Assembly (NCBI GenBank): GCA_029058745.1
Contig: JAIDXM010000010.1
Location: forward strand, 1 to 57,304
Direction of reading: 5' to 3'
From: Muribaculaceae bacterium
GTDB taxonomy: Bacteria > Bacteroidota > Bacteroidia > Bacteroidales > Muribaculaceae
Length of the DNA stretch: 57,304 nt
The translations under genes were made by a program, and so were the position numbers. The notes under the pieces are model-generated. The model was given only the letters and a program-made list of their open reading frames with translations, made no database searches and had not been told where the DNA came from. This document shows, piece by piece, positions 42,669 to 50,520 of this stretch (position 1 is its first letter; every line of letters starts with the position of its first letter).

Positions 42669-44687
42669 TTAGAATCCGGGGTTCTGTACACACTGCGGAT
42701 TGGCATATACCTCCTTCTCGGGAAGCGGATAGAGATAAAGCTTGTTGCCCCAGGTATAAGGATAAGGAAGAGAGATTGGCTTGTTGAACTCCTCAAAAGA
42801 AGGGAACTCCTTCTCAAGAGAGTTGAGACCCATACGCTTTCCATATCCGAGATACTTCTCGCCCTGGACATAGCGACGAATGTCGAAATATCGGTGACAC
42901 TCTCCGAAGAACTCAATGCGACGCTCATTGAGCACCCAGTCAAGGAGCGACATGCCACCCTTGCCTATCATCTCACTCTTCAGGAGTTTTGCCCCGGCAC
43001 GGTTGCGGATTACGTTCACGTCTGAAATCGCCTGTTCCGTCTTCCCAAGCTGAGCCGCAGCCTCCGCTCTATTGAGATACATCTCACCGAGTCTGATTAT
43101 CTTGATTGAAGACTCCGTATATCCAGAATATGACCAGCTCCCTTCCGGAATCATCATAGTGACATACTGAAATTTCTGGCAAAGATAACCGGTGGCGCAG
43201 TTGTCTCGGTTACCCTTAGTCTGCTGATAACCATGATAGCCTACCAAATCACTTGGATTGTTAGGATTATATCTCTCAAGGAGATTCAGATGGATTGGTT
43301 TACCATTGGCAAGACGAAGTGTATAGTCCCCTCCGTCAAATCCTATCCACGCATAAAATCGAGGCTCCCTATGAACATGCAGGTTGATAATCTTGTCACG
43401 GCGAAGACCCTCGTCCGGAAGTCCGGCACTCTTAAACCAGTCTGACTCCGGTGTGAATTCATCGTCGTTCTCAGGAATTAGTCCGTTGTCAGTGAGGAAG
43501 TGTGTGACAGCATTCAACGTCGGATTATATCCACTGAATCCAGAACGCACCGCACCGCCTGACATTGCGAACTGTGCGGGCCATGATGCGAACATCGTAC
43601 TTTTAAGCGAGCCTGTACTCTCTCTCATATCCCATATGGCCTCACGGTTCCCCTCTCCTTCGCACGCATACATAAGATAACGCATTCTAAGGACAGCCTT
43701 CTTGAAATCGTCATCGACATTTCCAGGCACATAAAGTTCATCAAGGCTTATGCCTGCGCTTTCATAATAATCGTCCATATAGATCGCTCTCCCGCCTACA
43801 GTCTCCGCATATTTTATCGCCTCATCGGCGGCGTCGTATGCCCTCTGCCATTTGGAAGCGTCATAGGAACGGCTCACAAGCTCAAGGCCATATCCCGGAG
43901 TCTCAAAATTCGTGTTCTTGAAATTCGCATAAGGGAATTCCCCATTCCATAGTGGAGACGCGGCAAGAAGCAACACCTGTGCCTTGATGGCCTTACAGAT
44001 AGTGGATGTCATCCGTCCATGCTCTGCATCGACACGTGTGGCAGGCAAATCTTTGGCTGCCTCATCAAGCTTGTCGCATATCCAGTCCACACAGTAGTCG
44101 AAATGGTAACGACCGGGGAAGCCGGTAGTGGGCGTGTCAAGTCCGGGCTGATTCTCAAGTATCACAATCGGACCATATCGGCGAAGAAGCATGAAATGAT
44201 AGTATGCTATCAGTGCATTTGCCTCCGCTTTCCATTCTATAGCCTCAGATTCGTTGATGATTCCTCGCCCCACAAGATTCGTCTCATCTATTTTTTCCAT
44301 AAACAGAAGACACTGGCCTATCCCCTTGTACATGAAGTTCCATACATTGTGATTGTTGGACGCTGACACGGTGTTGAGAAGGATAAGTCCGACATATCCG
44401 TTGACACCAGCATCTGTACTCCAGCCATAAGGGTTGATGATGTCATCGGCAGTGACATTCAGGTCGCTTAGGTTCCATAGATAAGGCAGGTCGCTGTCCT
44501 CATTGTTCATCATAAAGCTATAGCATGAATACAGGAATCCTCTCGCGGTGTTGATATTCTCCATCGCATCGTTTACGCCTACCTGTTCCGGTGGCACAAC
44601 GTCGAGATAGTTGCAGGATGTGACTCCCATGGAGCTGGCCAAAAGGAGTGATATTGCCGCTTTACTTAATATATTCTTAATTTCCAT
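42669..44687 (-). CDS. susD-like: SusD/RagB-family nutrient-uptake lipoprotein
   Basis: Surface lipoprotein that caps the SusC transporter and delivers glycans. The 672-residue protein has a lipobox (GVTSC, residue about 25), the usual CNYLDVVPPEQ start, TPR-like helices and a C-terminal RagB/SusD block (EMYLNRAEAAAQLGKTEQAISDVNVIRNRAGA-type, then RRIEFFGECHRYFDIRRY). It lies 12 bases after susC. The length is above average for SusD, in line with large glycan ligands. Confidence 0.95.
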   Translation of the reverse strand: MEIKNILSKAAISLLLASSMGVTSCNYLDVVPPEQVGVNDAMENINTARGFLYSCYSFMMNNEDSDLPYLWNLSDLNVTADDIINPYGWSTDAGVNGYVGLILLNTVSASNNHNVWNFMYKGIGQCLLFMEKIDETNLVGRGIINESEAIEWKAEANALIAYYHFMLLRRYGPIVILENQPGLDTPTTGFPGRYHFDYCVDWICDKLDEAAKDLPATRVDAEHGRMTSTICKAIKAQVLLLAASPLWNGEFPYANFKNTNFETPGYGLELVSRSYDASKWQRAYDAADEAIKYAETVGGRAIYMDDYYESAGISLDELYVPGNVDDDFKKAVLRMRYLMYACEGEGNREAIWDMRESTGSLKSTMFASWPAQFAMSGGAVRSGFSGYNPTLNAVTHFLTDNGLIPENDDEFTPESDWFKSAGLPDEGLRRDKIINLHVHREPRFYAWIGFDGGDYTLRLANGKPIHLNLLERYNPNNPSDLVGYHGYQQTKGNRDNCATGYLCQKFQYVTMMIPEGSWSYSGYTESSIKIIRLGEMYLNRAEAAAQLGKTEQAISDVNVIRNRAGAKLLKSEMIGKGGMSLLDWVLNERRIEFFGECHRYFDIRRYVQGEKYLGYGKRMGLNSLEKEFPSFEEFNKPISLPYPYTWGNKLYLYPLPEKEVYANPQCVQNPGF

Positions 44688-44699
44688 AATATTATATTT

Positions 44700-47600
44700 T
44701 TAAAGGTTGAACTGAACACCTACTGTCACCGACTTCTGGGTAGGATATTTGTTCCATGATGACATTTCCGGATCCCAATATTTGAATGGAGTGAAGAGGA
44801 GAAGATTCGTACCCTGTACGTAAATACGTCCCAACGGGAATGTCCATCCCAATTCAAGATTCCTAAGGCGCAGGAACGAGCCATCTCGCAACCAATAAGA
44901 TGAATTGACACGGTTGTTCTCTATCTCGCCGACATTCACGCCCATTCTGGGATATTCTGCGTCAAAGTTTCCTAATTCAGGATCAAAGTGGCTTTCGTAA
45001 ACCCATTGGAACATATTGCATGGCTCGGCACCGAAATTCTTGTTGAACGGGTCAATCTGGTTAATGAGGATTTTTCTCTTTGCCGATCCCGTGAAGAAGA
45101 AGCCAAAGTCCCAGTTCTTCCAATTTACAGTGGCGCCGAATCCGTACTGAAGACGAGGTGTGGTGCCATATTCGGAAATCATCGTCTGGTCATCTGATGT
45201 AATCTGGCCGTCGCCATTGAGGTCTCGGTATTTGATATCTCCTACCATCACTGTAGAACCAAGGTTCTGGACCGGACTGTTGTCTATCTCTTCCTGCGAC
45301 CTGAAAAGCCCCTCCGCTATGTATCCACGAGTATAGTCCAAAGGAAGACCTGTGGAGAACAACCACGGATACCTGTAGCTTAACTCGTCACCGTCAACCA
45401 ATTTATTCCTATTGTAGGTGAAGTTTCCATTGAATGACACTGAAAGGTCTGATGTTAAGGCTTTCGTATAGGTGATGCTACCCTCGAAACCTCTGTTATC
45501 AACACGTCCCACAGGACCATAAGGCACTGCCACTCCATAACCGAGAGAGCCGGGCCATGACTGACGCTGCATCAGGATATCATATCGGCGGTCATAGAAA
45601 TAGTCGAGTGTTATGTTAATGTCGTCAAACAGACGTAGGTCAATACCTATGTCAAGCTTCTTTACCTTCTCCCATCCAAGGGTCGGAAGCGCGTAATAAC
45701 TCATCTCCGGACCACCGGCTCCTCCGGCAGACCCTAATGAACCACCGGCTCCCGGTGTCCACGAAAGATAACCTATGTCGTTATTGGTAATCTGGTCATA
45801 ATAGAAGAAATAATAGCTTGATCCCGGAGGGGTTAGCTCATCAGAGCCGACAAGGCCATACGAACCACGTATCTTAAAGTAAGAAACCACATTAGATATA
45901 GGCTCCCAGAAGTTCTCACCTGACGCTACCCAACCGATTGAACCCGCCGGGAAGAATCCGAATCTGTATCCCTTGGCCAGACGTTCGGTTCCGTTATATC
46001 CGAAATTAAACTCAGCAAGGTATTTATGACCATAGTCATATGTAACTCTTCCGGAGAATCCCTGATTACGGTTTGGCAACACACTATTGCGGTATTCCCG
46101 CATCCTGTACAACAAGACGGCACTAATCTCATGGTCGTTGAAATCGCGTGTCCAATTAAGGTTAGCCTGAAGCTCAAACGTGTTGTCCGAACCTTTTGAT
46201 ATCCCCGACTGGCTTATGTATTTGCTTCCCAACGGGGTTGCCTGGGCAACAGGGAATATGGGATTCTGCCAGTCCTCGACATCATAGTTGGCCACATAAT
46301 AGGTGTAGGGGGTTATCGATTTCGTATAGCTACTTGTGGAATAGCTCTTGAAATTCACCCATGCGTTGAAATTCAATCCCTTTGTTACCATATCAAGATC
46401 CTGGTTCAACTTAACCACGGTGTTGATAGTATTGGCATTGAACTGCCAGTAGCTTGTCTGCATCTGAGCGTACGGATTTGCCTGGTACTGGTTGCCTCCT
46501 TTGTCGTAGGTTCCATACATGATATGGTCATAACCGTCTCGTCCGGGATATGTCGGTGTCATATTCACCGGGTTGGTATTCAACGCGTAAGCGAAGAAGG
46601 TATTCGAATTCACATTCGGCTGTGCCTTCTGCTGAATCTGCGCGTTCATGTTCATTGAGATGGTTGTTGTCGGAGTCAGCTTGTAGGAGATATTGTTCTG
46701 GAAATTATATCTGTAATTCTGCAACTGGTTGTTCCAGGAATATAGCTTCTCCGTCTTATAGTGGCCAGTCTCGTGTATGAAATCGAGCGACATATAATAC
46801 TTGACTTTACTGCCACCGCCTGATACATTGACATTCGCTCTCTGGCGCATCGCCATGTTCTTGAACAGGACATCCTGCCAGTTGACATCTGGATATAGAT
46901 ACGGGTTGATTCCTGAACGGGTCCGCTCTATCATCTCCTCGGAATACCTCGGCGTAACTCCGGGACTACGCATCTGTTCCGCCTTGTCGTACATTTCCAT
47001 ATAGGTAGCTCCATCCACGAAATCAGGGAGCCTCCCCATAAAGTTGAAGGAGTTTTCTACGCTTACATTGATATTGGTCTTTGTGTTATAGTCTCCCCCC
47101 TTCGTGGTTATAATCATAACACCGTTAGCACCGCGTGCTCCATAGATTGCTGTCGCGGAAGCATCCTTCAACACAGAAAAACTCTTGATATTCTCGGCAG
47201 GAATATTGTTGAGGTCGCCTGATGAAATCTCCACGTCATCAAGAAGAATCAGTGGCGTGGCGCTCTTCCCCGCGAAATTCGAGATACCGCGGATATAGAA
47301 ATCCGCACCGTCGCCTGGCTGTCCTGACGTGTTGTTGGCATATACGCCTGCGAACTTGCCTGCAAGATTCTGCGTAAGTGTAGAGGATGACAATTTGAGC
47401 TGCTCTCCGCTCACCGAAGAGATTGCCCCTGTCACTGAGACCTTCTTCTGAACGCCGGTTCCGGTCACCACCACCTCATTGAGCGACTGTTCTGACGGGT
47501 CAAGCTCTATTCTGACATTTCCGAGGTCTTCCACCGGCACTTCCTTTGTCTTGTATCCGATATAGCTTACAAGAAGAACCGGGTCTTTGACGGCCTTGAA

Positions 47601-47891
47601 TGTCAGCGAAAAATTACCTTCCACGTCAGTCACGATTCCGGTGCCGGGCTGTCCCTTAACCTGGATTGTGGCTCCAATCAACGGCTCGTTGTCATTCTTT
47701 CCATAGACACTGCCGGTGATTGTCCGGGTCCCTTTTGTTGACGGGGCCGACAAGGCTGCCGATACTGCCGATTCTCTTGATGCGGCTTCTGAATTTACTT
47801 CTCCCGATATTGTATTTGCATTAACATCGAGTCCTTGCAACAAGGAAAGTGAAATCGTCGCCGCCAAGGTTAGTTTGAATTCCTTTCTCAT
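44700..47891 (-). CDS. susC-like: SusC/RagA-family TonB-dependent outer-membrane transporter
   Basis: Imports glycans across the outer membrane using TonB energy. With the start at 47891 (MRKEFKLTLAATIS) it has 1063 residues: signal peptide, carboxypeptidase-regulatory-like domain (about 50-140; GSVYGKNDNEPLIGATIQVKG), plug (about 150-260; NLAGKFAGVYANNTSGQPGDG, ARGANGVMIITTKGG) and the 22-strand barrel ending in FNL. A longer frame from 48017 adds 42 basic residues and overlaps the promoter box, so it was not chosen. No N-terminal STN domain is present, so an anti-sigma partner is not expected. First gene of the locus. Confidence 0.95.
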   Translation of the reverse strand: MRKEFKLTLAATISLSLLQGLDVNANTISGEVNSEAASRESAVSAALSAPSTKGTRTITGSVYGKNDNEPLIGATIQVKGQPGTGIVTDVEGNFSLTFKAVKDPVLLVSYIGYKTKEVPVEDLGNVRIELDPSEQSLNEVVVTGTGVQKKVSVTGAISSVSGEQLKLSSSTLTQNLAGKFAGVYANNTSGQPGDGADFYIRGISNFAGKSATPLILLDDVEISSGDLNNIPAENIKSFSVLKDASATAIYGARGANGVMIITTKGGDYNTKTNINVSVENSFNFMGRLPDFVDGATYMEMYDKAEQMRSPGVTPRYSEEMIERTRSGINPYLYPDVNWQDVLFKNMAMRQRANVNVSGGGSKVKYYMSLDFIHETGHYKTEKLYSWNNQLQNYRYNFQNNISYKLTPTTTISMNMNAQIQQKAQPNVNSNTFFAYALNTNPVNMTPTYPGRDGYDHIMYGTYDKGGNQYQANPYAQMQTSYWQFNANTINTVVKLNQDLDMVTKGLNFNAWVNFKSYSTSSYTKSITPYTYYVANYDVEDWQNPIFPVAQATPLGSKYISQSGISKGSDNTFELQANLNWTRDFNDHEISAVLLYRMREYRNSVLPNRNQGFSGRVTYDYGHKYLAEFNFGYNGTERLAKGYRFGFFPAGSIGWVASGENFWEPISNVVSYFKIRGSYGLVGSDELTPPGSSYYFFYYDQITNNDIGYLSWTPGAGGSLGSAGGAGGPEMSYYALPTLGWEKVKKLDIGIDLRLFDDINITLDYFYDRRYDILMQRQSWPGSLGYGVAVPYGPVGRVDNRGFEGSITYTKALTSDLSVSFNGNFTYNRNKLVDGDELSYRYPWLFSTGLPLDYTRGYIAEGLFRSQEEIDNSPVQNLGSTVMVGDIKYRDLNGDGQITSDDQTMISEYGTTPRLQYGFGATVNWKNWDFGFFFTGSAKRKILINQIDPFNKNFGAEPCNMFQWVYESHFDPELGNFDAEYPRMGVNVGEIENNRVNSSYWLRDGSFLRLRNLELGWTFPLGRIYVQGTNLLLFTPFKYWDPEMSSWNKYPTQKSVTVGVQFNL

Positions 47892-47929
47892 GGCGAGATC
47901 TTGTTTTGTGTTTGTAATTATTGACACCG

Positions 47930-47937
47930 CAAATTTA
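47930..47937 (-). promoter_or_regulatory. -7 box of the susCD operon
   Basis: TAAATTTG followed by C on the minus strand, about 39 bases before the susC start. No TTTG is correctly spaced upstream, as expected if an activator is needed. The rest of the 326-base gap to 48218 holds only the OmpA-gene terminator. Confidence 0.5.
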
Positions 47938-48130
47938 CCGCCTACAAAACCACATCGGGGACGGTTTCGTACATTTATGATTTCTATCTTTATTTTTTTG
48001 CGTGCGTTATAATACAATTCATGACCTCATTCGTACACTCACCTCCCTATTCACTAAACATCAATTAGTTAAAAACCTCCACACATGCATCTTCAGACCC
48101 TTTCAATCTTTAAAATTTCTAAAAACAGTC

Positions 48131-48190
48131 TAAAAAACACAATCGGACAGAGTGTGACTGCCGGCATGGCTCGCCACATTCTGCCCGAAT
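48131..48190 (-). terminator. Terminator after the OmpA-family gene
   Basis: CGGGCAGAATGTG and CACACTCTGTCCG (minus strand) pair with one mismatch and one G-U around a second small GC stem, followed by TTGTGTTTTTTAG. It insulates the glycan locus from the upstream gene. Confidence 0.75.
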
Positions 48191-48217
48191 GAGCATTAAT
48201 CAAAACTATCTTACTTG

Positions 48218-48925
48218 TCAGCCTGGATATTCCACATGGATATTGGCTCTGCGGTTGTGGGCATCATCGCCAAATGCCGTAGATGCTCCGTAAGGAACAA
48301 CCTTGACATGGCTCTTGGGCACACCGTGTGCTATCAGATAATTCGCGACATTGTTGGCGCGCTTCTCACTCAAGGCCTTATTATATGACGTATTGCCTGT
48401 TTTGCTTGCGAATGCTGAGACCACTACATCTGCCCCTGTCTCCTCCACATTATCCGCCACCTGGTCAAGCACAGCATTGGAGGGCACAGCCGACTTGTCA
48501 TTTCCGAAGTAATACACATATTCTGTCGGCAAAGAATTGGCCAACCCTTTCACTCCCAAACCGAAGGTACCTGTCAATGACTTCGCCCCCGAGAGTTCCA
48601 CCTGCTTTTTCGGCATTGTGTTGGCATATCCGGCATCTCTATTGTCGTTCCGGAAGCCGAAGTAAAATCCTGCCCCTATTATACAAAGGCATAGCAGACC
48701 TGCCACAAGCCATGCCCACCATCCGGAGGAACGAGATGGCTCTGCCATTACGGCGGCGGGAGCCGCCGCCTCAACATTATGATTCTCTATCAATCCCTGG
48801 GGATGATCCTCTATGAGGTGTTGAGGATGGTCTTCTATGAGACGTTGCTCATAGCTCCTCCCCTCTCTGACACTGCATGAATCGCCTTCATATACCCGTG
48901 TCCTGTATCTTCCGCGTGTTTTCAT
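48218..48925 (-). CDS. OmpA-family protein with single membrane anchor
   Basis: A 235-residue protein whose C-terminus (about 130-235) is an OmpA-like peptidoglycan-binding domain, seen as SAFASKTGNTSYNKALSEKRANNVANYLIAHGV and HNRRANIHV. It lacks a signal peptide and barrel; instead there is one membrane segment (about 72-92, WWAWLVAGLLCLCIIGAGFYFG) after a charged N-terminal region that contains the tandem repeat LIEDHPQ-LIEDHPQ-LIENH. The likely topology places the repeat in the cytoplasm and the OmpA domain in the periplasm. Function is unknown. Confidence 0.8.
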   Translation of the reverse strand: MKTRGRYRTRVYEGDSCSVREGRSYEQRLIEDHPQHLIEDHPQGLIENHNVEAAAPAAVMAEPSRSSGWWAWLVAGLLCLCIIGAGFYFGFRNDNRDAGYANTMPKKQVELSGAKSLTGTFGLGVKGLANSLPTEYVYYFGNDKSAVPSNAVLDQVADNVEETGADVVVSAFASKTGNTSYNKALSEKRANNVANYLIAHGVPKSHVKVVPYGASTAFGDDAHNRRANIHVEYPG

Positions 48926-49390
48926 AGTTTTCTTGATTTATGGTTTTATAAATTCTTTGACGTAAAAACAATCTTATTCATCCTTTATTTCATCACAAAG
49001 TCTAAAAAGGAAACATTCTTTAACAAAAATCCACCACATACCTCAATTAGAAAACAATTCTTTAAAATTCCAAACACTTTGATTACATTCCAGAGGTTAC
49101 TGAAACACCACCTCGACTTTTGAACTACACCTCCCCTACCCGCCGCAATATCGGACGCACCAGGTGGGTCACTACTTTTATGTGTGGTTGATATAAACAG
49201 TCGGGTACTATTTCCCAAGACTGCAAAAGCCCGTGATTATTGTTTTTTCTCTGTTCCAATGCCCTAATTCCCTGAAAAAGAATTCAAAAACACTTTTAAA
49301 ATTATCTACGGACATAAGACGATTTAGTTACTCTTAAAATTCGATATATGAAATAATTGTTGTAATTTTGTAATCTAACAGTACGGAATT
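48926..49390. other. AT-rich gap before the kinase-nuclease-helicase row
   Basis: A 465-base divergent intergenic region. Apart from the TAATTTTG box at 49363 nothing was recognised; a 77-codon minus-strand frame (48985-49218) has no recognisable sequence and is not called. The minus-strand promoter of the OmpA-family gene must be here but no clear box was found. Confidence 0.4.
49363..49370 (+). promoter_or_regulatory. -7 box upstream of the zeta-toxin-like operon
   Basis: TAATTTTG ends 20 bases before the ATG at 49391, placing the transcript start near 49377. No TTTG -33 element is correctly spaced. It is the only promoter-like box seen ahead of the row of genes to 56888. Confidence 0.45.
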
Positions 49391-49600
49391 ATGTCAGAAC
49401 AGGAAATGAACTCATACCGCTTCACTTCTGGTCAAGAACCGAGTGACGAGATGTTAGAACAGCTTATGAAAGAGGTTGCCCATGATGCCAAGGAGCGTCA
49501 GGAGCAGGCAACCGCCGCTTATTTCTCTGAAATGCGACGGAATGCCGAGGCGAAAAAAGCTAAATGGGCAGATCGCATAAACAGTGTGATAAATGGTTAA
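49391..49600 (+). CDS. Small charged protein, putative antitoxin partner
   Basis: A 69-residue, highly charged, probably all-helical protein (DEMLEQLMKEVAHDAKERQEQ, then EMRRNAEAKKAKWADRI). No named domain. It overlaps the next gene by eight bases and directly precedes a zeta-toxin-like kinase, the position of an antitoxin such as epsilon, although it does not resemble epsilon in sequence. The antitoxin role is inferred only from size, charge and context. Confidence 0.6.
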   Translation: MSEQEMNSYRFTSGQEPSDEMLEQLMKEVAHDAKERQEQATAAYFSEMRRNAEAKKAKWADRINSVING

Positions 49601-50198
49601 AGGTGGAAGAAAGTCGGAACTCATAGTAATAGCCGGACCTAATGGGTCCGGCAAGACGTCTGTTACCCAGAAATTTCTTCATCACGAGTGGGCTGATGGA
49701 ACAGTATATATCAATCCCGACCAGATAGCCAATGACAAGTTCGGCGATTGGAACTCCAGGGAGGCTGTACTTCAGGCAGCCAACCATTGCGCTGAATGGC
49801 GTGAGCAATGTCTCCGCGATAAAGTGAGCTTCGTGTTCGAGACAGTCTTCTCGGCGGAAGACAAGATTGACTTCCTTGTACGTGCGAAGGAAGCCGGCTT
49901 TTTCATCCGCGTATTCTTTATATCCACAAGTCATCCGTCCATCAACGCCTCCAGAATAGCAAAGAGGGTTATGGAGGGTGGACATGACGTGCCAATCAGG
50001 AAGATTATATCACGATATACGAAGTCAATTGAGAACTGCGAGATTATAGCCCGCATGGTTGACCGTTTATACGTATATGACAACTCGGTCAATGACCGCG
50101 ACGCTCAGATTCAATTCAGATTGACTAACGGCAGACTTGAAAAGATGTATGTCGAGGAACTTCCGTCATGGGCCCGAAATATCATACCTGATCAATAA
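49593..50198 (+). CDS. Zeta-toxin-like P-loop kinase
   Basis: A 201-residue P-loop protein resembling the zeta-toxin family, whose members phosphorylate UDP-N-acetylglucosamine or other small molecules. Walker A is GPNGSGKT (residues 15-22); YINPDQIAND, FETVFSAEDK, and the RVMEGGHDVPIRKIISRYTKS block are typical of chromosomal zeta-like proteins. It overlaps the small upstream gene, and its TAA shares a base with the next ATG (TAATG). It may be a toxin, but many chromosomal homologues have no shown toxicity. Confidence 0.8.
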   Translation: MVKGGRKSELIVIAGPNGSGKTSVTQKFLHHEWADGTVYINPDQIANDKFGDWNSREAVLQAANHCAEWREQCLRDKVSFVFETVFSAEDKIDFLVRAKEAGFFIRVFFISTSHPSINASRIAKRVMEGGHDVPIRKIISRYTKSIENCEIIARMVDRLYVYDNSVNDRDAQIQFRLTNGRLEKMYVEELPSWARNIIPDQ

Positions 50199-50440
50199 TG
50201 AAAATCACCAACATATCAGACGAACAGATCCACGCTCTTGAACAGGCAATTCGTTCCGCCGTTCAGGAGCGCATCGATACAGACCCGGATGTAGCCGACT
50301 GCTACCTTCGTATAAACCCGGACAACTGGCTTGTCCAAGTCATGTATATTGAAGAAAGCAATCTGACCGCACCCAACCGCGATGTCGCTCTACTCAACCT
50401 CATGTACGACCCCCTAATCTGCCTTGTTCCATGCTTGTGA
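50198..50440 (+). CDS. Unrecognised 80-residue protein
   Basis: Not recognised. It starts at the TAATG overlap with the kinase gene, which argues for real, coupled translation. The first 25 residues are probably helical (ISDEQIHALEQAIRSAVQERI), followed by strand-like WLVQVMYIEES; the end (LMYDPLICLVPCL) is hydrophobic with two Cys and may be a truncated or altered tail. It could be a third part of the toxin-antitoxin-like unit or a linker to the large gene 80 bases downstream. Confidence 0.5.
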   Translation: MKITNISDEQIHALEQAIRSAVQERIDTDPDVADCYLRINPDNWLVQVMYIEESNLTAPNRDVALLNLMYDPLICLVPCL

Positions 50441-50481
50441 TGCCTGATATTTGAAGATAAATTTATTCAAAAACATTTAAC

Positions 50482-50495
50482 CGTACAAATGTACG
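50482..50495. promoter_or_regulatory. Short palindrome upstream of the 1412-residue gene
   Basis: CGTACA and TGTACG flank AA, 25 bases before the ATG at 50521. It could be an operator or a small hairpin; evidence is symmetry only. Confidence 0.3.
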
Positions 50496-50520
50496 ACTCC
50501 TTAAACGACTGGGATTAACT

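Noticed and set aside
47892..48017. 42-residue N-terminal extension of SusC
   Set aside because: It would hide the signal peptide and covers the -7 box at 47930-47937.
48985..49218. 77-codon minus-strand frame in the AT-rich gap
   Set aside because: No motif, no ribosome or promoter signal, and low-complexity composition; too weak to call.
49391..50198. Classical epsilon-zeta toxin-antitoxin pair
   Set aside because: The kinase is zeta-like, but the small upstream protein does not resemble epsilon; called only as a putative partner.
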